Program-made: the position numbers and the translations under genes | Source of the DNA: CAJXQU01 sp965223825 | GTDB taxonomy: Bacteria; Pseudomonadota; Gammaproteobacteria; CAJXQU01 | Reading direction: 5' to 3' | DNA: 64,000 bases | NCBI GenBank assembly: GCA_965223825.1 | Contig: OZ245018.1 | Location: forward strand, 2,108,001 to 2,172,000 | Shown here: positions 45,362 to 53,813 of the stretch, in pieces | Position numbering within the stretch: position 1 is the first letter of the stretch | How the letters are laid out: each line of letters opens with the position of its first letter | The notes under the pieces: generated by a model | Told to the model about the DNA's origin: nothing | Database searches by the model: none | Seen by the model: the letters and a program-made list of their open reading frames with translations, nothing else

Positions 45362-46216
45362 ATGAATCAAACCCTTCTGTTCGCAGATGTTTGCAACAGC
45401 ACCCAGCTTTATGAGCAATTGGGTGATCTTGACGCGAAAGAACGAATTTCTGCGCGTTTGGATGAGATCATTGAAATCGCCGAAACTCATCAAGGGACAA
45501 TCGTAAAAACCATTGGTGATGAAGTTATGCTGCGCTTTGACACTCCTTCGCATGCTGTTCTCGCTGCGCAGGATATGCAAAAGCCACATGTGCCTGATCA
45601 GCTTGAGATCAAAGTTGCGTTGCATCATGGCCCAACTATTTTAGAAGATGACGACGTTTTCGGCGATGCCGTCAATATCGCTTCACGTCTTGTTTCCCTA
45701 TCAAAACCCGGCCAAATCTTAACTTCTGGCGTCACTGTTGAAGCACTCGATTCAGCTCTCATAGAATCGTGTCGTTTGATTGATCGCACGGAAGTTAAAG
45801 GAAAAACCGACGTCATTGATATTTATGAAGTCATCAGTCTTGAAGATGACATTACGCAGATGAACGTTGATTTGACCACAAAACCAACGTTGGTTCTGCT
45901 CATGCGCTACGATCAAAAAGAACTTCGTTTTGGCGGGAAAGACGGTACGTTTACCATTGGTCGGCATAAGCATTGCGATCTTGTTATCAACGAAGAACTC
46001 GCCTCCCGGCAACATGTCACATTGGAATCGAAACGCGGCAAGTTTTACTTAGTTGATCGCAGCACTAATGGGACGTGGCTGCGCAATGAAACTGGCCGTG
46101 TGATGTTTCTTCGTCGCGAAGAAATACTGCTACCCCCGACAGGTGATATCAGTTTTGGAAAACACATTGATGATGAACCTGATATGGTTCTCCGTTTTAG
46201 AATAGCACGAGGATAA
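45362..46216 (+). CDS. Class III nucleotidyl cyclase domain fused to an FHA domain
   Basis: A 284-residue soluble protein. Residues about 1-165 form a class III cyclase domain: LLFADVCNSTQLYEQLGD holds the first metal Asp, IVKTIGDEVMLRF the second, and DDVFGDAVNIASRL the catalytic Asn. Residues about 185-280 are an FHA domain that binds phosphothreonine (FTIGRHKHCDLVI, then ELASRQHVTLE). The start ATG at 45362 is short before the domain. The PP2C phosphatase gene begins four bases after its stop. The pair suggests a threonine-phosphorylation switch that controls cAMP or cGMP production. Whether ATP or GTP is used cannot be read. Confidence 0.87.
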   Translation: MNQTLLFADVCNSTQLYEQLGDLDAKERISARLDEIIEIAETHQGTIVKTIGDEVMLRFDTPSHAVLAAQDMQKPHVPDQLEIKVALHHGPTILEDDDVFGDAVNIASRLVSLSKPGQILTSGVTVEALDSALIESCRLIDRTEVKGKTDVIDIYEVISLEDDITQMNVDLTTKPTLVLLMRYDQKELRFGGKDGTFTIGRHKHCDLVINEELASRQHVTLESKRGKFYLVDRSTNGTWLRNETGRVMFLRREEILLPPTGDISFGKHIDDEPDMVLRFRIARG

Positions 46217-46219
46217 ACA

Positions 46220-46939
46220 GTGAGCCTGACTTTTAGATCGGCCTCCGCCACACACGTCGGCCACGTTCGGGAACATAATGAAGATGCCTATCTCGATCAG
46301 GTCGATGCGGGCTTGTGGGTTGTCGCAGATGGTATGGGTGGACATGATGCGGGCGAAGTTGCCAGCCGTATGATCGTCGAAACCCTCGGCGTGATTAAAC
46401 AAGTCACGGTGGATCAGATCAGCATTTTCGATGTGGAACAAGCGCTGCAATCCGTCAATCGTCAACTGGTGGAGTTGGGCAAAGTAAATAACCGCATAAA
46501 CGGCAGCACAGCGGTAGTTATGCTAGCAAACATGAACCAGTGCGACTTTATCTGGGCCGGAGACAGTCGCCTGTACCGTTTGCGAGGTACTGATTTTCAA
46601 CAATTGACGCGTGATCATTCGCAAGCGGAAATTTATGTCGAGCTCGGTATGCTCACACGCGAAGAAGCGAACCAGCATGCCTCTTCTAATTTATTAACAC
46701 GTGCTGTCGGCACAGATTCTGATCTGAAGTTAGATAAAGGCCAGTGCGAGATCAAAAGTGGTGATCGATTTTTACTCAGTTCAGATGGGCTGGATAAACA
46801 CGTGAGCTTTGCCCAAATTCAAAGACTTATGGCCTCAGAGGATTTTGACAGCATTGTCGACCAGCTCATCCAACACGCGCTGGATAACGGCGGATCAGAT
46901 AACATCACCGTTACCGTTGTCGAGATGCAAGCTGAATAA
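46220..46939 (+). CDS. PP2C-family serine/threonine phosphatase
   Basis: A 239-residue metal-dependent protein phosphatase. The motifs are HVREHNEDAYLDQV near 13-26, WVVADGMGGHDAGE near 34-47, and FIWAGDSRLYRLRG with LLSSDGLDKHV later, together holding the manganese/magnesium Asp residues. This is the PstP/PrpC type. Its gene directly follows the cyclase-FHA gene, so the FHA domain may be one of its substrates or partners. A matching kinase is not in this window. Confidence 0.9.
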   Translation: MSLTFRSASATHVGHVREHNEDAYLDQVDAGLWVVADGMGGHDAGEVASRMIVETLGVIKQVTVDQISIFDVEQALQSVNRQLVELGKVNNRINGSTAVVMLANMNQCDFIWAGDSRLYRLRGTDFQQLTRDHSQAEIYVELGMLTREEANQHASSNLLTRAVGTDSDLKLDKGQCEIKSGDRFLLSSDGLDKHVSFAQIQRLMASEDFDSIVDQLIQHALDNGGSDNITVTVVEMQAE

Positions 46940-46967
46940 ATCGAATAATAAGCCTGTCCTTGTGAAT

Positions 46968-47672
46968 ATGAATACTGATCAACACGAAATTAATAAATTC
47001 TCCTCTCTCGCCAATAGCTGGTGGGATGCTGAAGGCGAGTTACGAACGCTGCATCACATCAATCCGATCCGGGTTGATTTCATTAAGACTCACATTGGTG
47101 GTTCATTACATGGAATGCGCATTCTGGATGTGGGTTGCGGTGGTGGGATTTTATCTGAAGCATTAGCCAAAGAAGGAGCTAGTGTCACTGGCATCGACGC
47201 ATCAGCCGATTCACTCGAAGTGGCAAAACTCCACATGTTGCAATCGGGTATTCAGGTGGACTATGTCGAGTCCACTGCTGAAGCCTTTGCTCAGCAACAT
47301 GCGGGGGAATTCGACGTGATCACCTGTCTAGAAATGCTCGAGCATGTGCCCGATTCCGCTAGTGTTATCAGAGCCTGTGCACACTTGGTCAAACCGGGAG
47401 GGGAATTATTTTTTTCTACCCTAAGTCGAACGCCGAAGGCCTATCTATTTGCCGTGCTTGGCGCGGAATATATTCTGTCGTTGATTCCCAAAGGCACTCA
47501 CGATTATGCAAAATTTATCAAGCCACATGAACTGTCGTACGACTTACGACAAGCTGGTTTGCAATGTGAAACCATGCAAGGATTACATTACAACCCATTT
47601 ACGCATGCGACGGCTTTAAATTCTGATTTGAGCGTGAATTATCTCGTTTACGCTACACGCAATGCAGATTAG
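46968..47672 (+). CDS. ubiG: Ubiquinone biosynthesis O-methyltransferase UbiG
   Basis: A 234-residue SAM-dependent methyltransferase for the two O-methylation steps of ubiquinone synthesis. The SAM motif ILDVGCGGGILSEALAKEGA lies near 53-72, and the family start EINKFSSLANSWWDAEGELR is typical of UbiG. The start ATG at 46968 is chosen from this N-terminus; a longer frame is an artefact inside the phosphatase gene. It overlaps the next gene by eleven bases. Confidence 0.93.
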   Translation: MNTDQHEINKFSSLANSWWDAEGELRTLHHINPIRVDFIKTHIGGSLHGMRILDVGCGGGILSEALAKEGASVTGIDASADSLEVAKLHMLQSGIQVDYVESTAEAFAQQHAGEFDVITCLEMLEHVPDSASVIRACAHLVKPGGELFFSTLSRTPKAYLFAVLGAEYILSLIPKGTHDYAKFIKPHELSYDLRQAGLQCETMQGLHYNPFTHATALNSDLSVNYLVYATRNAD

Positions 47673-48315
47673 CACAGTTTTATTCGATCTCGATGGGACG
47701 TTTGCCGATACCGCACCGGATCTCGCTTATGCTTTAAATTGTCTCCGCGCAGAGAGAGGATTAGCCGATTTGCCCTTTATAGAGGTTCGTGAGCATACCT
47801 CAAATGGTGCAAATGCATTGCTAAAACTCGGCTTTGATCTCACTCCTGATGATGCGGAATTTGCTGAATACCGATCGCAATTTCTCTCCTATTACCAGTC
47901 ACACATCGCGCGTGAAACGCGTTTGTTTGATGGTATGGATGAGCTTATCGATCAGCTCGATGTGCAAAAAAAACATTGGGGTATTGTGACCAACAAACCG
48001 GCTTATCTCACCGATCCGCTCATGCTAGCGCTCGCAATAAATTCACGAACACCTTGTATTGTCTCAGGTGATACAACTCCACACGCAAAACCGCACCCTG
48101 CATCCTTGCTATATGCGACTGAAATTTTATCCGTTAACCCGGAAAACTGCCTTTATGTTGGCGATGCAGAACGCGATATCGAAGCTGGCAAACGCGCTGG
48201 CATGCACACACTGGTCGCACGATTTGGCTATTTATCCAGCACAGACAAACCGGAAACCTGGCAAGCTGATGGGATGATCGATCACCCTTTAGAAATTCTC
48301 GACTGGCTTAATTAG
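47662..48315 (+). CDS. HAD phosphatase, MupP/Gph-like
   Basis: A 217-residue HAD hydrolase. The catalytic motif LFDLDGTFADTAPDLAYAL near 7-25 has the nucleophile Asp, HWGIVTNKPAYL carries the motif 2 Thr, and YVGDAERDIEAGKRAG near 172-187 is the metal site. In Pseudomonas the gene after ubiG encodes MupP, N-acetylmuramic acid 6-phosphate phosphatase of peptidoglycan recycling. The same place here supports that, with phosphoglycolate phosphatase as the alternative. Its stop overlaps the stop of the convergent ygfX-like gene. Confidence 0.8.
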   Translation: MQISTVLFDLDGTFADTAPDLAYALNCLRAERGLADLPFIEVREHTSNGANALLKLGFDLTPDDAEFAEYRSQFLSYYQSHIARETRLFDGMDELIDQLDVQKKHWGIVTNKPAYLTDPLMLALAINSRTPCIVSGDTTPHAKPHPASLLYATEILSVNPENCLYVGDAERDIEAGKRAGMHTLVARFGYLSSTDKPETWQADGMIDHPLEILDWLN

Positions 48316-48740
48316 ATCGCATGCAATAAACGCACGCGGCAACGGCGAAACGCGTCTTGATCCACATTATCCGCTAACAACATCACGCTGCGTTTACGTC
48401 GATCGGGCAATTTGAACACCAGCACGGTTAACCACGGTTGTACGAGGCATTCATCAAGTAATTCAGCATCGAGCGGGACCTCAGGAACAAGGTAAACAAT
48501 CCAACGCTGATCAGGCCGTAGCTCAACACGCAATATGTCTGGATGAGTGCGTAAAGCATGTTTTCGCAAAACGTGATAAAACCAGATTAATGTGATCAAG
48601 ATTAAGCCCATCTTGAAGAATATCCCCAGCGAAAAAATCAGTACGCTCAATATCAACGATAAAGTAAAAATACTTAACACCACGAGTAAATAGTTGGATC
48701 GCTGTGGATTCAGGATGATTGGGGCTGAAAAGGGATTCAT
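48312..48740 (-). CDS. YgfX (CptA)-like membrane protein
   Basis: A 142-residue protein with two adjacent membrane helices (about 20-60) and a cytoplasmic C-terminal part. It matches the YgfX family by its layout and ending: WIVYLVPEVPLDAELLDEC near 85-103, and MLLADNVDQDAFRRCRVRLL near 120-139. In E. coli YgfX is the partner of SdhE (YgfY) and was described as the toxin CptA. Here the sdhE gene is four kilobases away past the sdh operon. The start at 48740 is preferred to a longer frame without RBS. It shares three bases with the convergent HAD gene stop. Confidence 0.72.
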   Translation of the reverse strand: MNPFSAPIILNPQRSNYLLVVLSIFTLSLILSVLIFSLGIFFKMGLILITLIWFYHVLRKHALRTHPDILRVELRPDQRWIVYLVPEVPLDAELLDECLVQPWLTVLVFKLPDRRKRSVMLLADNVDQDAFRRCRVRLLHAI

Positions 48741-48834
48741 ATTAAAAAAGCTGTGAAATTCTCTTGTCTTCGACTTGAAATAAACGCCTGAACTACAGAT
48801 ACTAGCGTACTTGTCTGCTATATAGTCAATACAA

Positions 48835-49020
48835 ATGGATAACGAAAAAAAACACAAACCATTAGAAGGTGACTCGCAAACACAAACAGAATCGACGTCC
48901 GCCAATGATGGCGATAAAACGACCAGTAACGTACCCGCTGAAATCGGCGGTCGGACCTCCGGCTTGGAGCCAACGCGTTATGGAGACTGGGAGTTTAAAG
49001 GACGCTGTATCGATTTCTGA
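48835..49020 (+). CDS. DUF1674 / SDHAF4-like succinate dehydrogenase assembly factor
   Basis: A 61-residue protein with a disordered N-terminus and the conserved DUF1674 end GLEPTRYGDWEFKGRCIDF at about 43-61. This family is the bacterial relative of mitochondrial SDHAF4, which binds flavinylated SdhA and helps it join SdhB. The gene is the first of the sdh set, 43 bases ahead of sdhC, which fits that role. It is too short for most gene finders. Confidence 0.85.
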   Translation: MDNEKKHKPLEGDSQTQTESTSANDGDKTTSNVPAEIGGRTSGLEPTRYGDWEFKGRCIDF

Positions 49021-49063
49021 CTGGGGATGATTTCTTAAAATATACTATCTAAGGTACTTGCTT

Positions 49064-49456
49064 ATGACGACACAAAATCGGCCGTTGTCGCCACATCTAG
49101 ATGTCTACAAGCTACCCCTTACGGCACTGATCTCGATCAGCCACCGTATTACTGGAGTGGGGTTGAGTGTAGGAACACTATTGCTGGCGTGCTGGTTGAC
49201 TGCCGCTGCATCAGGACCAGAAGCTTATGCTGTAGTAAATGGCTTTATGGGGTCTTGGTTCGGTAAACTGCTCATGTTTTTATGGAGTTTCGCGCTTTAT
49301 TTTCACATGTGTAATGGGATCCGCCATCTCTTCTGGGATGTGGGTCATGGCTTTGAACGAGAACAAGTCGAAAAGTCGGCGAAAGCTGTGCTAATCGCCG
49401 CGGTCGTTTTAACGGTTCTAACTTGGATCGTCGCTTTCGCTGGAGGTGCTGCATGA
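49064..49456 (+). CDS. sdhC: Succinate dehydrogenase cytochrome b556 subunit
   Basis: A 130-residue membrane anchor of complex II with three helices. The family start RPLSPHLDVYKLPLTALISI and ISHRITGVGLSVGTLLLA near 28-45 are typical, and HMCNGIRHLFWDVGHG near 83-98 holds the haem and quinone-binding His residues. The start ATG at 49064 follows AAGGT; the TTG six bases upstream is not needed. sdhD overlaps it by four bases. Confidence 0.94.
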   Translation: MTTQNRPLSPHLDVYKLPLTALISISHRITGVGLSVGTLLLACWLTAAASGPEAYAVVNGFMGSWFGKLLMFLWSFALYFHMCNGIRHLFWDVGHGFEREQVEKSAKAVLIAAVVLTVLTWIVAFAGGAA

Positions 49457-49833
49457 GTTTACAAACACCTTTAGGTAAAGCCATCGGACTCGGTTCCGCA
49501 AAAGAAGGCATGCACCATTGGAAGGCTCAACGTCTCACAGCAATCGCGCTGATTCCGTTGACCTTCTGGATCATTTGCAATATCGCTTCGTTGGGTGGCG
49601 CAAGCCACGCTGATCTGCTGAACTGGGTACAAAACCCATGGACAGCAACCCTGCTGGTCATTTTTCTGTTCAGCATGTTTTATCACATGGCGCTTGGTCT
49701 CCAAGTGGTTATCGAAGATTACGTGCACAAGCCATGTATTAAAATCACACTACTGATCATCACACAATTCGGTTCGATTCTGTTTGGCCTCGCCAGCATC
49801 GTTGCCGTGCTAATGATCGCAGCGGGAGTATAA
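49453..49833 (+). CDS. sdhD: Succinate dehydrogenase membrane anchor subunit
   Basis: A 126-residue three-helix anchor. QRLTAIALIPLTFWII near 26-41 and MFYHMALGLQVVIEDYVHK near 78-96 carry the haem-ligand His and the quinone-site residues. The ATG at 49453 overlaps the sdhC stop (ATGA), and sdhA starts six bases after its stop. Confidence 0.93.
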   Translation: MSLQTPLGKAIGLGSAKEGMHHWKAQRLTAIALIPLTFWIICNIASLGGASHADLLNWVQNPWTATLLVIFLFSMFYHMALGLQVVIEDYVHKPCIKITLLIITQFGSILFGLASIVAVLMIAAGV

Positions 49834-49839
49834 GGATCC

Positions 49840-51627
49840 ATGACCAGCGAATACAAAATAATTGAACATAAATACGATGTGATCGTCGTCGGTGCCGGTG
49901 GTGCTGGACTGCGCGCCACATTCGGTATGGCCCAAAAAGGCTTAAAAACAGCTTGCCTAACCAAAGTCTTCCCGACTCGCTCACACACTGTTGCTGCACA
50001 AGGTGGTATGAGTGCGGCATTAGGTAACATGGGGCAAGACGATTGGCGCTGGCACATGTATGACACCGTTAAAGGGTCAGACTGGCTTGGTGACCAAGAC
50101 GCAATCGAATACATGTGCCGTGAAGCGGTACCTTCAGTGATCGAACTAGAACACTACGGTGTGCCGTTCTCGCGTACAGAAGAAGGTAAAATCTACCAGC
50201 GTCCTTTCGGTGGTATGACCACTAATTATGGTGAGGGTACGGCGCAACGTACTTGTGCTGCAGCGGATCGAACGGGGCATGCAATCCTACACACTCTTTA
50301 TCAACAATCACTTAAATACGATGCGGAATTCTTTATTGAATACTTCGCGCTTGATTTAGTGATGGACGGTGATGAATGTAAAGGTGTACTGGCGTGGTGC
50401 CTGGAAGATGGTTCTTTACATCTATTCCGAGCACACGAAACTGTTCTTGCCACTGGCGGTTATGGTCGTTCGTACTTCTCTTGCACATCAGCTCACACCT
50501 GTACCGGTGACGGTAACGCGATGGTGTTGCGTGCAGGGTTACCATTGCAGGATATGGAATTCACGCAATTCCACCCAACGGGCATTTACGGATCGGGCTG
50601 TCTGATCACGGAAGGTGTGCGTGGTGAAGGCGGGTATTTAACCAACTCTGAAGGTGAGCGTTTCATGGAACGCTATGCACCGAATGCAAAAGATCTGGCT
50701 TCACGCGATGTTGTTAGCCGCTCAATGACAGTTGAAATCAACGAAGGCCGCGGTGTCGGTAAAGATAAAGATCATATCCATTTGCACCTTGAGCATCTTG
50801 GCCCTGAAGTGATCAACGAGCGTCTGCCTGGAATCGCCGAATCAGCGAAAATCTTTGCTGGCGTTGACGTGACGAAAGAACCAATTCCAGTTATTCCAAC
50901 TGTTCACTACAACATGGGTGGTATTCCGACCAATTATCACGGCGAAGTGGTAATGGCGAAAGGCGATAATCCTGATTATGTTGTGAATGGATTAATGGCG
51001 ATTGGTGAGGCGGCTTGTGTATCTGTTCACGGCGCTAACCGACTTGGTTCTAATTCACTACTTGATCTAATCGTCTTTGGACGTGCTGCAGCGATTCGTG
51101 CTGCAGAGAAAGTATCTTCAGGTCAGTCTCATACACCTCTGCCAGAAGGTACGGTTGATGAGCTGGTAAACCGCTTCGATAAAGCACGTAACGCCAATGG
51201 CTCAACACCGACTGCGCGCATCCGTGAAAACATGCAACGGACGATGCAATCGCACGCCGCGGTTTTCCGTACTGGTGATGTTATGCAGGAAGGCATTGAT
51301 AAACTCAAAGAAATTTGCCAATCATTTGATGATGTACAGGTTTCTGATCGTTCGCTAGTTTGGAATACAGATCTGGTCGAAACGCTAGAGCTACAAAATC
51401 TTCTGCAATGTGCCGCTGTGAGTATTACCGCAGCCAACAATCGTGAAGAAAGTCGTGGTGCGCATGCACGTGAAGACTATCCTGATCGTAATGATGAAAC
51501 GTGGATGAAACATACACTGACAAACCTCGATAGTGAGTGGAACGTTACGTTTGATTTCCGTCCGGTACATACATACACCCTGACGGAAGAAGTCGAATAC
51601 ATCAAACCTAAAGCGCGTGTTTACTAG
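49840..51627 (+). CDS. sdhA: Succinate dehydrogenase flavoprotein subunit
   Basis: A 595-residue catalytic subunit that oxidises succinate to fumarate. The FAD-binding motif VIVVGAGGAGLRATFGMAQ lies near 12-30, and the covalent FAD-linked His in RSHTVAAQGGMSAALGN near 46-62. The catalytic Arg region is near 285-295 (DVVSRSM). It is covalently flavinylated, which is the step served by SdhE, encoded three genes downstream. Confidence 0.97.
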   Translation: MTSEYKIIEHKYDVIVVGAGGAGLRATFGMAQKGLKTACLTKVFPTRSHTVAAQGGMSAALGNMGQDDWRWHMYDTVKGSDWLGDQDAIEYMCREAVPSVIELEHYGVPFSRTEEGKIYQRPFGGMTTNYGEGTAQRTCAAADRTGHAILHTLYQQSLKYDAEFFIEYFALDLVMDGDECKGVLAWCLEDGSLHLFRAHETVLATGGYGRSYFSCTSAHTCTGDGNAMVLRAGLPLQDMEFTQFHPTGIYGSGCLITEGVRGEGGYLTNSEGERFMERYAPNAKDLASRDVVSRSMTVEINEGRGVGKDKDHIHLHLEHLGPEVINERLPGIAESAKIFAGVDVTKEPIPVIPTVHYNMGGIPTNYHGEVVMAKGDNPDYVVNGLMAIGEAACVSVHGANRLGSNSLLDLIVFGRAAAIRAAEKVSSGQSHTPLPEGTVDELVNRFDKARNANGSTPTARIRENMQRTMQSHAAVFRTGDVMQEGIDKLKEICQSFDDVQVSDRSLVWNTDLVETLELQNLLQCAAVSITAANNREESRGAHAREDYPDRNDETWMKHTLTNLDSEWNVTFDFRPVHTYTLTEEVEYIKPKARVY

Positions 51628-51680
51628 GCTCTGCCCAGTGAACACACAATTGGTTTGAAACTGAATATAGGATATTAGCG

Positions 51681-52466
51681 ATGGTTGAATTTACACTACC
51701 AGCAAACTCCAAGATCGGCACCGGTAAAAATGTCACCGCGGCCGGTCAAGCGACCAACAAAAAGGTCTTCAAAATCTATCGATGGGATCCAGATAGTGGT
51801 GAAAACCCACGAATGGATACCTTTGAGATTAATCTGGACAACTGCGGGCCGATGGTCCTCGATGCCCTGCTTTACATCAAGAACGATCTTGATCCGAGCC
51901 TGACACTACGTCGATCATGCCGTGAAGGAATTTGCGGATCTTGCGCAATGAATATTGATGGTCGCAACACGTTAGCCTGCACCAAAGCGATCGAAGACGT
52001 GGAGGATGACGTAAAAGTCTATCCACTTCCGCACATGGCTGTGATCAAAGACTTAGTCCCTGATCTCACTCACTTCTACGCGCAGTACGCCTCGATCAAA
52101 CCGTGGATGATCACAGAAAGCGCTACGCCTCCAGCACATCGCGAGCGCTTACAATCGAAAGAAGATCGTGCGAAATTAGACGGCCTTTACGAGTGTATTC
52201 TATGCGCCTGTTGCTCCACCAGTTGCCCAAGCTATTGGTGGAACAGCGATCGTTATCTCGGCCCGGCAGCGTTGTTACAAGCGTACCGGTGGATCGCAGA
52301 TAGCCGTGATGAAGCCACCGGTGAACGACTGGAAGAGCTCGAAGATCCATTCAAACTTTACCGATGCCATACGATCATGAACTGTGCGGATACTTGCCCT
52401 AAAGGCTTGAACCCTGCTCAGGCGATCGCAGAAATCAAGAAGTTACAGCTCTCTAAAGGCATCTGA
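51681..52466 (+). CDS. sdhB: Succinate dehydrogenase iron-sulfur subunit
   Basis: A 261-residue protein with three Fe-S clusters. The [2Fe-2S] site is LRRSCREGICGSCAMNIDGR near 76-95, the [4Fe-4S] ligands are in ECILCACCSTSCPSYWW near 170-186, and the [3Fe-4S] ligands are in CHTIMNCADTCPKGLNP near 230-246. It links SdhA to the quinone site of SdhCD. An N-terminal stretch of about 27 residues before the ferredoxin fold makes it a little longer than the 238-residue E. coli form. Confidence 0.96.
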   Translation: MVEFTLPANSKIGTGKNVTAAGQATNKKVFKIYRWDPDSGENPRMDTFEINLDNCGPMVLDALLYIKNDLDPSLTLRRSCREGICGSCAMNIDGRNTLACTKAIEDVEDDVKVYPLPHMAVIKDLVPDLTHFYAQYASIKPWMITESATPPAHRERLQSKEDRAKLDGLYECILCACCSTSCPSYWWNSDRYLGPAALLQAYRWIADSRDEATGERLEELEDPFKLYRCHTIMNCADTCPKGLNPAQAIAEIKKLQLSKGI

Positions 52467-52472
52467 TCAAGC

Positions 52473-52724
52473 ATGAGTGATCGTAATCGAGTTCGATGGT
52501 TATGCCGGCGTGGAATGAAAGAATTGGACCTCGTCATGAACTTATATCTTGATACGGATTACGACAGTCTGCCTGAAGAAGAAAAAAGTACGTTTCGGGA
52601 TTTTCTTACCATAGAAGATCCCGAAATTTACTCTTGGATTATGGGGCGTACCACGCCGCATGAATCTTATGTCCCGATTATCACCCGTCTCCAAACACTA
52701 GTAGATCGACCCATTGGTTCCTGA
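52473..52724 (+). CDS. sdhE: FAD assembly factor SdhE
   Basis: An 83-residue protein. The SdhE signature RVRWLCRRGMKELDLVMNLY lies near 5-24, with the RGxxE motif that promotes attachment of FAD to SdhA. It follows sdhB by six bases and overlaps the longer frame of ygfZ. In E. coli SdhE is the partner of YgfX, whose homologue lies at the other end of this locus. Confidence 0.94.
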   Translation: MSDRNRVRWLCRRGMKELDLVMNLYLDTDYDSLPEEEKSTFRDFLTIEDPEIYSWIMGRTTPHESYVPIITRLQTLVDRPIGS

Positions 52725-52734
52725 GGATATCAAC

Positions 52735-53637
52735 ATGAGCATAGCGGTGGACGACAAACAGCCCATCGTGAGGCTTGCAAACTACACGTTGATTAAGATC
52801 GGCGGCGAAGAAGCACAAACGTTTTTATCCAACCAGTTCACCAACAATCTCAATTCTCTCAAAGCCGGATACAGCAGTTTAAGTACCTGGTGCTCACCAA
52901 AAGGACGCGTACTGTATAGCTTCCGCATGTGGCAAGACGACGGTGTTTTTTACATTCTTCTCGCCGGTGATAGTGACGCCTTTTTTAAACGTTTACGCAT
53001 GTTTGTACTGCGCGCAAAGGTGACTGTCGACGTTGTACCTGATACACAATTTTTCGGCTTAGTATGTAATAATTGTAAAGATCGCTTTGCCGAATTACCC
53101 ACCACAGACAATGCATTCATCCACACCGCTGGCCATACGATCATTAAGGTTCCGGGCAGTGTAAAACGCTTTTTGATCGTCACTGACACAACGGTCGACT
53201 TTGATTTTACCGATGACGCTTCCGCAAAAGAACTCTGGACTCGGCATGACATCATGGCAGGTATTCCTGAAATTTCTTCGGAAACGACAGAACAGTTTTT
53301 GCCTCAAATGCTGGATATGGAACACCTTGGCGGTTTGAGCTTTCAAAAAGGCTGTTATCCCGGGCAAGAGATCGTCGCACGCGTAAAATATCGCGGTGAA
53401 TTAAAAAAATCGCTGTATAAAGCAGTCATCCAAACTAATCAGCCGGTTTTACCGGGGATGGATCTACAGGTCTCTATTGATAAGCAAATTAGCACAGCAG
53501 GTACGGTCGTTAATGCTGCCGAATTTGGCCATCACCGGTACCTCGTGCTAGCCGTCATGAACATTGCCTCTGTCCAAAATAAACATATCCGACTAAAGTC
53601 TGACCCCGCCTCTACTTTTTGTTTGTTTGATAAGTGA
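52735..53637 (+). CDS. ygfZ: YgfZ, folate-binding Fe-S cluster assembly protein
   Basis: A 300-residue protein of the GcvT-like YgfZ/IBA57 family. The signature KGCYPGQEIVARVKYRGELK near 208-227 holds the conserved Cys. YgfZ helps to make or repair [4Fe-4S] proteins, such as aconitase and succinate dehydrogenase, with tetrahydrofolate. The ATG at 52735 is preceded by GAGGAT and sits just past the sdhE stop. A place directly behind the sdh genes suits this job. Confidence 0.9.
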   Translation: MSIAVDDKQPIVRLANYTLIKIGGEEAQTFLSNQFTNNLNSLKAGYSSLSTWCSPKGRVLYSFRMWQDDGVFYILLAGDSDAFFKRLRMFVLRAKVTVDVVPDTQFFGLVCNNCKDRFAELPTTDNAFIHTAGHTIIKVPGSVKRFLIVTDTTVDFDFTDDASAKELWTRHDIMAGIPEISSETTEQFLPQMLDMEHLGGLSFQKGCYPGQEIVARVKYRGELKKSLYKAVIQTNQPVLPGMDLQVSIDKQISTAGTVVNAAEFGHHRYLVLAVMNIASVQNKHIRLKSDPASTFCLFDK

Positions 53638-53678
53638 TTCGTAATACTGTCTGATTTAGAATATCGCTCAAATTAGGC

Positions 53679-53721
53679 TTGTTACTTTACGGGCATCTAA
53701 TTTATAATGATTCTCATTAAC
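53679..53721 (+). promoter_or_regulatory. Promoter with Fur box ahead of the TonB2 operon
   Basis: TTGTTA at 53679-53684 and TATAAT at 53703-53708 with an 18-base spacer form a sigma-70 promoter. TATAATGATTCTCATTAAC at 53703-53721 matches the Fur consensus at 15 of 19 positions, including the palindrome AATGA-N3-TCATT. Iron-loaded Fur should block this promoter. Confidence 0.8.
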
Positions 53722-53813
53722 GTTAATTCAGAGGGAACTGTTCTCCACGCTTTTCTGACTAACATGTCTCAATCTCGAATGATCTAAAAATTCATAAATA
53801 TCATAGAACAATA

